This document shows, piece after piece, positions 12,601 through 21,600 of a stretch of 24,136 nucleotides of DNA (within the stretch, counting starts at the first letter, position 1; every line of letters begins with the position of its first letter). The DNA is taken from NCBI GenBank assembly GCA_032358255.1, contig JAULBX010029080.1, forward strand, positions 1 through 24,136, read 5' to 3'. The notes below the pieces were generated by a model that saw only the letters and a list, made by a program, of their open reading frames with translations, ran no database searches and was not told the DNA's origin. The position numbers and the translations under genes were made by a program. This DNA comes from Heterotrichella gracilis (lineage: Eukaryota; Sar; Xanthophyceae; Tribonematales; Xanthonemataceae).

Positions 12601-15600
12601 TACCTGTGAGCGGCTGCGGTCCTCTGTTCAGCAACAAAGCAAATGGCACAAGGGTGACGGTTGTGTTGCGTTGGGTGGGCAGTGTGGATGGAGAGCCTCT
12701 GGGAATGCTGGGGTGCACCAACTGCATGTCAAGGGCTGCAATCTCGAAAATGTCTTGTGCGGGGGGTGGAGAGATTGCTCGTGGGTGGTAGGCGGCGATG
12801 GCGATGGTGCTGCAGGGATGATGGAGCGTTGGCTGGGTGAGGGGGGACCAAACAGCTTCAGGGGTCAGTACTATATCATTTCCTATCGGATTATACAATT
12901 TGTGTGGTTATTGCAAAGGTGCCCGACAGGCGTGCAATGTGGGCGCACTGTGAAGTCGTAGAACAGGTTACATTGCTGAAGTTGTGACAATGGCAGTGCA
13001 AGAGCAGCAGTAATCACTTAGAACTTGTAATGCTGTGCTTTGCAATTGCTTGGTGCAACAGGAGTATGAGTGGTGCATGTGCACTCTTATGAGATGGTCA
13101 TAAGCTTTACAAAATATGCATGTTAGAGATTGTGCGCATGACAGTAAGTACTTAAGAGGCCATATGGTGTGCTAACTCACGCACCCGTATGCAAACAAGG
13201 GGGGCATGTAGGCAAGTGAGAAGGAGCCGTTCGCAGCGGTGGTAGCTGACAGAATCTGCACCGTCCCCGTTGCCGCCATGACAACCTGCACCCTCACAGT
13301 GCTGCTGGCCAATTGGGTGAGTGTGGCCTGGGCCATGGTGGCGTATCCCACCAGGGGGACAACGGCAGCGCGAGGAAAAGTGCGGCGGGTGCCGGACACC
13401 TGTGGAGCAGGGTACGCACAAGTGAGTAGTATGCAGACGGCTGGCCTTTGGTTGTGCTTGAAACATATAATGCATATCGTGTACGCATTTCTTGCTTGGC
13501 ATGCATCAGCCCCTGTAAAGGTAAATTACATGCCGACATAGATAGTGATGCCTTGGAGTAAATAGAGCAAGCCACTACCCACCTGACTCTCCCTTAGTGC
13601 GTTCCTTTGTTGTTGTTTTTCTGTGGTCAAACGGACCCTTAAAAGTTACAGTGACATATTCGAGTAGGTATGTATTGTAGTAAGCATTTGAGGCATCTTT
13701 GACACATGCACTACCAAGGAATACATTTGAAAAACCTCCTTGATCAGAAACAGGTTCTAGGAGGAAAATGCGGGAAATACACACAAAATTGCCATGAAAA
13801 TACATACTGATATGCCATAGAAATACATACAGAAGTAGCCTCGAGTAGAGCTACATGTAGTTGCTGGTATTTTATCTACGACATAATAAGTCAAGGCATT
13901 GCACTTAGGTTCTTTAACACCATTTCATGGATTATGATGCAATATATTGCGTTATCTTGTATACAACCAGTGGATCAAGCGCACCTACCTGCACTATGGC
14001 AGTGTAGGGCACCACGGGGTTCAAGTTGAAGGTGTAGTCGTCACTCCCTGAGGGGTTGGTGGCACGTATGGTGAGGACGGCGGGGCTGGCTAGTGGGGGC
14101 ACTGTCGCCCATGTGACCACCCCACTGGTGGTGTTGATGGTTGGACCATCGGTGGTGGTGATGAGGGTCCATCTGATAGGGGCTCGCCCGGAGGCAAGGG
14201 TAGCATTGTACTGCGGTTGAGTGGAAGGGGTATTATGGTATATCTTCACAAAACATTCCATTCGCTGGTTGCATGGAATCCAACCATGTACACACAATGT
14301 ACACAACATTGAGTCTGAGTTGTGAAATAGCTACCCACCGACATCTTTGCATTTACTAAATGATGGCTGCCAGGCGACTGCCAATGCACCACAAACGCTG
14401 GTCAATATATTGATTATATGGCTTAAAAGGTGTTGTTCCAGGATAATTTACTTGACAAATCGACAAAGCAGATACTTGGGGATTGGCTGGTATTACTAGG
14501 GTGTTTGTTTGGGTTTCTACATTAGGGTTTCCACTCACCACAAGGGTGGAGTCCACCAGAACCTGCGCCAGCGACCCCTCAAGGGGCAAACCAGCAGGCG
14601 CGATGACAGGGGGGTCAGCCCCTCCGCTGCAGTCGGTGCCGTTGAAGCCGTCCCTGCACACACACGCCCCATCCGTGCATGTACCGTGCCCTGAGCAGGT
14701 GGCGATGGTGCCGGGGCAGGGCGCAGCATACAAAAGCTGGTCTGCTCGGCACACACAAGAGAACCTTGTGTCATGTTCAGGTATGTTATAGTATCTGATG
14801 CTTGTGATTGAGCATGATTCTAAGCATGATTTTGAATATAGCATGCATTTTGGCACCAGGAGTGCTTGATGCCCACACCGCTTGTGCCATGCCACTATGC
14901 TTCAGCGCATGTACATGTGATTGCTACAAGTGATGAGGTGACAGGAATCTGCCAAAGTTGGCTATAAACAATTGTGTTATGCATGTGTTCTATAGCATCA
15001 TCCACGCAGCTGAACCCTGATAGGTCTGGTGGAAATTTGTGGGGTTGACTGGGCCATTGTAGGCACGGCATGTGCATTACCAATATAAGTATCAAATTCC
15101 AGAATGGCTCTAACCACATGGGCAGTGCAAATTCTGGCAAGCGCGTCACTGGTCAGCGACAAAATAAGACAAACTTGCTATGCCTACATCGAGCTGCATC
15201 TTATTACCTGCTGTCGTTGCCATAAACGTTGCTCCTGAGGCAGCCCAAGGCATGGCCATCTCGAGGGAAACATTGTAGCGTGAAGAGGAGGGGGCGGGAG
15301 GGGCGGCGCAGTATACCTGGCTGCTCGACAGGTAGGTGGCTGGGTACCTTACCGGGGATTGGGTGCTGGGACCGATGAGGCATGTGAAATTTGTGTATGG
15401 GAGGAAGGGGGCCACGATAGTGATGGTGCCTCCCAAGGGGGTGAGAGTGGTGGGGTAGAAGTAGGAGATGGTGAAGGCAGAAGGTGGGGGTGGCGGAGGA
15501 GAGGGGGGTGGCGGTGTGGGAGGGGGCGGCACGGGGGGTGGGGATGGGGGTGGAGGAGGGGGTGGAGGGGGAGTGGGTGGAGGATGGGGTGGAGCGGGCG

Positions 15601-18600
15601 GAGAGGGCGATGGTGGTGGCGGTGATGGTGCGGGTGGCGGTTGTGGAAGTGGGTTGGGTGGCGGTGGACTCGGTGGTGGTGGTGATGGAGGTGGTGGGGA
15701 CGGCGGGGGGTGTGGTGGAGGGACTGGAGGGGGTGGGCAGGGAGGTGGCGGAGATGGTAGTGGTGGTGAAGGTGGTGGGTGTGGTGGGGGGGAGGGTGAC
15801 AGTGGAGTTGGTGGCGGTGGCGATGGAGGTAGCGGCGATGGTGGTGGTGGGCTGCGTGGTGGTGGTGTTGGTGGCGGTCGCGGAGGTGGGGTAGGTGGTG
15901 GTGGCAATGGAGGGGGCGGCATGGGTGAGGGTGGGGGGCCGGGTGGTAAGTTTGGTGACGGTGGCAATGGTGGTAGTGGTGATGGTGGTGTAGAGAACGG
16001 TGGTGGGCGCTGTGGAGGGGGTTGGGGAGACGGGAAAGGTGGGGGCGGTGTTGATGGTGGTGGTGGTGGTGGTGGTGGAGAAGGAGGTGGCGGTGCAGGG
16101 GATGTGGGTGGTGACGCCAATGGCGGTGGTGATGAAGGTGGCGGGCGCGGTGGTGGTGGGAATGGTGGAGGGGAGGGTGGCGGAGGTGATGGATGCGGCG
16201 ATGGGGGTGGGCTCGGTGGTGGGCTCTTATCGGGATCTGTGGCCAAAGATGTTGTAATGAGCCATGATGACAGTACGGAGAGTACTTTTTACCTTGCTCT
16301 ATTTCTAAAAATGAACTTGCAAAATAACATATATTTTACTGAAAGTATCGTACAATGCACATAGTTTCAAATCAAGATTCTAAGGGCTAAGAGTTTTTCA
16401 ATATTGACGGGCCATTTAATAACACATCTAATTGGATTTTGCCGCATGCACACTGTACCAATCACGTTTTCTTGGACAAAACCACTGAGTTGTCATACTG
16501 CAGTGAGGCTCTGACGCCTAGAGGGCCCACTACCCTTCTTTGTGCATTTACGTAAACATGGATTACGATTTTTTGGTGCCAGCTGGGCAGAAGCTCAGAG
16601 TATGCATATAAAATGAACCCTTTAAGGCAGACAAGCTTGCTTTGAAGTGCTTAGTCTGCCGCAGTGGCTAAGGGCCTGGGCCTGCCGCCACTAGGGGCAG
16701 CTTGAAGTACAAAAATCCAATCCTGAACTCGACTACCTGCTGCAGATTGCTTTTGAAGCAGATTGCTTGCAAGTCCTCATTTTAGATATGGTACAAAAGC
16801 TGAGACAGCCACATGTTGCCTCTCACTGGTGTTTACAATACCATACTGATTCCATCAATGATAGAGCCCATCTGCACCCATGGCATTAGCAAGACCTGAT
16901 GACACGCTGAACAGGCAATCAGAGAGACCAAACCCTTAGCACTGTGGGTCTGATAGAAGACAAATCTCACTGCAGCTGTGCTCCTGGTGCGCAGTCTGCA
17001 GACTGACATGCACAGCAGCTTTTACCTCTGATCGCTGCCCTTTAACTTTTACTGCTCCCCCTACTCCCATACACATACCTGCACAAAGTACAATGTGCAG
17101 ACTGCTGCCTGTTTCCGCTAAAGCAATACCAACAACCTATTGGTGTAGTTGGTGCCGTTTGAATCACGACTTGATGTGCGCTGCTTGCATGCCATGCGAT
17201 TGAGCCAAGCAAGATGGGTGATCAACTAATGATGTGTAGGTCAGACATGTCTATAGAACCTATACCACACACGCTCGACACATGTCACGCCTTGACAGGG
17301 GAGACTGAATCGCCATGGCAAGCCCGCTCAAGGCTTTGGCTTGCATTGTGTTTATTTGCGATTGTAATTGCCAAGATAATTCAGTTAGCTACATCAGTGA
17401 AGGCGCCTAGCTTGACAAAGGTTGTGACACTTGTGACTAGGTGTAGGTGGTCCTGTGTGCTTACTTAGAATGACGCCTCCATCCAGTCGATACACCCATC
17501 TGCCTGGCACATTGACATTGCTGCTGGTGGGCAGCAGCGTCACATTGGCTGAGAAGGAATAGGGGTTGCTGGCAAAGTGGACGAGGTCACCGGCATCAAA
17601 CCCGACCTGCGCATGGAACTGCCTCAGAGTATTCTGTTTGGGACTCCAAGGCTTTTGTTAATTTATACAGTCCATCTAATTTATATTTTCGTAGGTTTGG
17701 GCACATTTTATCAGTTCCCAACATCGTGATCAGACAAGCTTGCAAACTAGTGATGTAAAGTCATGATGTTACAGTAAACAAAGTTGCAAACCAGATAATG
17801 CATCCTGCATATGAAGGCGAAGAGCCTCAGAGCGTGCTCCAAACAGCAATAATGTAATGATCACCAATTTGCTTTGAAAGCTTGGCAAGCATTAGTGGAC
17901 CCCAGCATTCTACTTGAGACATGCAACAATATATTATGTATACAAAGGCACATGTTCTTCTCAGTCTGTGTAAGGGTTAATGTTGGGGTCAGTACTGTAG
18001 CGGTATTGTCAGTGAACAACGCCGTTTGGCAAATGCTCGCAAGATATAGTGGCTAACATGGTATACTTAGAAACCCGTTAGCTTTTTTGGTAGTGGTGGG
18101 GCAATTGCTGTGGCCCCATTAATTCACATACTTTTCAATTAGCAGGCTGATTTTTATCAAGCACCTTCAATAGTCTTGCGAGTCCAGGTTGGCTCCATGA
18201 ATGTGCCTGCCAATAATTTTGTCATAAATCTTGTAATGTACCGTAAGCTAGCCATGATGCTAGGCCTTGTTTAAATCCATTCATTCAATTCAGACTTGTA
18301 TTGCAGTACGTGAGCAATTTTGTTCTTACTCAAAGAACCCCACTAGTTAAACAAGGCGTGCTGCCTAAAACAGGTGAAACAAGTGAGCTACTTGATAATT
18401 GTTTCAGTAAAACGTGCCACAACCCACCTGTACGCGGCCATTGTATGCCCATTGTACGTCAGCATATTGGAATACTGCAAAGCTCCTGTGAAAACTGTCC
18501 ACCGTAAGGATAACCTGCAGCACCATTGCAGTTTACACTAGTTACACCAGCAATGAGCTCGCAATTGTTGCTTTTTTACAGGGCAGGTGCAATGGACACT

Positions 18601-21600
18601 GTGTGACATGGTGACAAGAGACGTGACTAGGTCATGCTAAGGATCATGCTAAGGAGGCCAAGGTCATGATAAGGAGGGCAAATTGACGCTATGATAGTAA
18701 GTCAAGGATGATGATTGACCGCTGGGAGTGTCTCCACTGTGGATCCATCGATGCACCAACAAGCAGATTGCGTTTCCAACCTGGAAAGTGTTGAGCTGGG
18801 CGGTTCCGTATGTGTAGGACCCCACTCTGTCCCAAGTCACCACTACCACCAGCAATGGGCTGAATGATCCACTGCAGTGAGACGAGAATGGATTTCAGGG
18901 TAGCATGCAACTGCTAAATTCAAAACAGAAGCTTGATTTTATTCTAGAAGTCTTGGCACAGGGTTGGCCGGGGTGATGGTAAAAAGGCTTACGATACGCA
19001 ACGACGTTGCAACACCATTGATGCATGTAAACGGGCAACAACATCTTGTATAGCTCATCAGTAGCATCAAATGAGTACTTTTTCTTTTAAGCCTCATGGT
19101 ATTGTGTGGCATGCTGTAAGTGTGAGAGGTGCAGTCATGCAGACACATGTCACTTCAAATCCCAGGGACTTACACTGTAAATGGAAAGGCGCTTGCGACT
19201 GCTTCGTTTATTGGGTCATCGGCAGGGGGGATGTAGGCATTGTAGCGGACCTGGGTATAAAACCACATGAACTTTATAATAAGACTGAGAACACGTTGGA
19301 GGGAGTGTTTTATCCGTTTCCATCGAAGGTAATGACATGCGCAATAGCTAAATATATTGATCCTGAAGTCGAGGGATCCCTGCGAACTAATCTGGGGAAC
19401 ATCACTATGGTCTAAAACTTGAGTGGTTGGTAACTATGGTAACACAATGCCGCCCCTGACGAGGCTTGCATTTTTAAAAAGATGCAACTTACAATTGCTG
19501 TATTAAGGATTGTATCATGTGTGTATTGATGTGAGTTGCACAGCCTAGTAGGAAAACAGATATCGATATTCTTTAAGTACCTCAAGTACACTGATGTAGG
19601 AGGGTAAGAAGGGGTGTACACCATTGCTTGCATCTATTACATCCAGCATGTGCATTTGGCAATTACTGGCCAACTCAGATAAAACTTTCCTGCTTGTGAA
19701 ACGCTGGGACATCTTTACACGTTGGTTGTACATATACAGCATTTATACATTGCCAATCCTAACTCGCCAGGATGGAGCGTAGCCATGGCTTGGATTCAAT
19801 GTACACAGCACCTGATTTGCCAAGGGATCTGCCAGGATTTTGCGCGTGTCTATATCTGTCCAAAAAGGGCAGATGCTGGGGAAATTGGTGACGGGGAAGG
19901 CCTTAGGCGTGAATGTTGAGGTGTAGTAGCCAAAGGTGAGGATACCGTTGTTGTTGATCCACACAGCCTTGAAAGTCTTGTTGAACAAGTTGAAGGTGAA
20001 GTTGGTGGTGTCGGGCGTGGGCAGTGGATTGCCGTTGGGCAGCTGCAGTGGGTAGACTGGTTAATCAAGAACCATGTGCATTTGGCCCAAGATCTGCCAG
20101 CAACTATGGGTTGCACACTTGCGACATAGAGGGATAACTGCATATTTGGCTGATCTGGTTGTATTGCTGGAATATTCGGTTGATCTGGCTGTATTGCTGG
20201 ATAATGCAAGTCTACACCCCAGGTACTGACACTCTGAGCCTCTCGTAAAATGTACTAATACTATATTCTACTAATTGACAAACGCTTCATTGCCAGCTGG
20301 CCTTATACTCACCCCAATGGCCCTCAAAGGCAATTCCTTGGAGCAGGTGTCGTCGCATCTTGTCAGGGCCGCAGAGCCATTGGTTGGCCACCAGTAGTAG
20401 GGCAGCTCAGCAATGGGGGTGGCCAACGGGATTGCGGAGCCTGCGGTGGTGGTGGTCAGACGCTGCCAAGCCAGCGGCATGGTTTTGCCGGCACCCTTGG
20501 TCTCATTGGTTGGTGTTTGGGTAGTTGGAGTGACTGCGGGCGGAAATGGGCGCCACTGGAGGTCTAGAGTTTAGGCAGGCTCATGGTGACGACCTTCGTG
20601 TGGTTGACTGTGCACGAGCAATCGCATGCCACCTCCGTCTTACGTTGTTTTACCATGTGAATGACTCGGTCGCTTGTATGACCTTGCACCACCTTGGGGT
20701 TTGGGCTTTACAATTTAGGGTTCCCAGCTTAAACCCTGAACCATTATTCCTATATCAGAAACCTTGTTCAACCAGTATTCCCAATGGCCATGGATTGCAC
20801 CAGGTACACCAGGCGGCATTGCATACCACTCGCATATACATCAACTACCAATGCAGTGCAGTGGGGCAAATAATTCCATGGTGTATGCAGCATGTTCGGT
20901 CAGCAGTATGTCTCTGCACGTGGACGCAAGGATTAGGGTTCAGAGGTTTAGGGTTTTTCTCTGCACCTGGAGGGGGGGGTGGTGTGGGGGGTGGTGGGGT
21001 TTTGGATGCTCTGGAGTTGGCTGACTTGGATGGCGGTGTGGGCGGTCGTGTGGTTGATGGTGGCTTGGCTGTTAATGGGGTTATTACTGTGGTGGGTGGG
21101 GTGGGTGGCTTGGATGTCGGTGGCAGTTTGGCTGCTGTGGGTGATGGGGTTTGTGGTGGTGGGATGTGTGGACCCTTGGATGGTGGGTGTGCTGCTAACG
21201 GGTTGATGGGTGGCTTGGATGGCGATGAAGACCTGGGTGGGGGGGTGGTTGGTGCGGATGGTGGTGGCGTTGCCGGAGGCGTGGACGGTGACGGGGCTGT
21301 GGGTAAAGTGGATGGTGGAGTGGAGGGTGATATTGTAGGATTCCCAGGGGGACTTCGAGGGCTGTGTGCCAGCAGCAGTCTCCCTGGAGTGCAAGTCACG
21401 TCAGCAACATTAAATTGACACAAACCCTAGGTTCGAACCCTAACCGGAGGCTCCTGGTTCCCTGCAAGCAAAGTCAGCCATGCCTGTGGGGAATGGTGTT
21501 GGTGCGGAGCATAGTCATCAGGATGCACCAAGAAGATTTTGTTTTCTAGTGTTTGGAGGGTACCGGTACACTCAGGAGTTTCGAAACTCGAAGTTTGGCC

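Noticed and set aside
16244..16246. ATG in frame with the Pro-rich exon 9, as the start of a separate gene
   Set aside because: It lies in the intron just upstream of the acceptor, and exons 8 and 9 join in matching phase, so one gene is simpler. An alternative start is not excluded.
15468..16364. Long plus-strand Gly-rich ORF
   Set aside because: It is the exact antisense of the Pro-rich exon, whose phase, splice sites and attached TIG domain support the minus strand.
18664..18780. Continuation of the ORF past exon 6 (minus strand)
   Set aside because: The NIDO domain continues only after splicing to exon 7; the read-through sequence has no family match.
20546..21418. Plus-strand ORF of about 290 codons rich in Gly/Val/Asp
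   Set aside because: Antisense shadow of the Pro-rich exon 2 plus intron sequence; no recognisable domain.
21428..21442. TAGGTTCGAACCCTA, which looks like a tRNA T-arm
   Set aside because: No acceptor stem, D-arm or anticodon arm can be built upstream; GGTTCGAACC is a simple palindrome.
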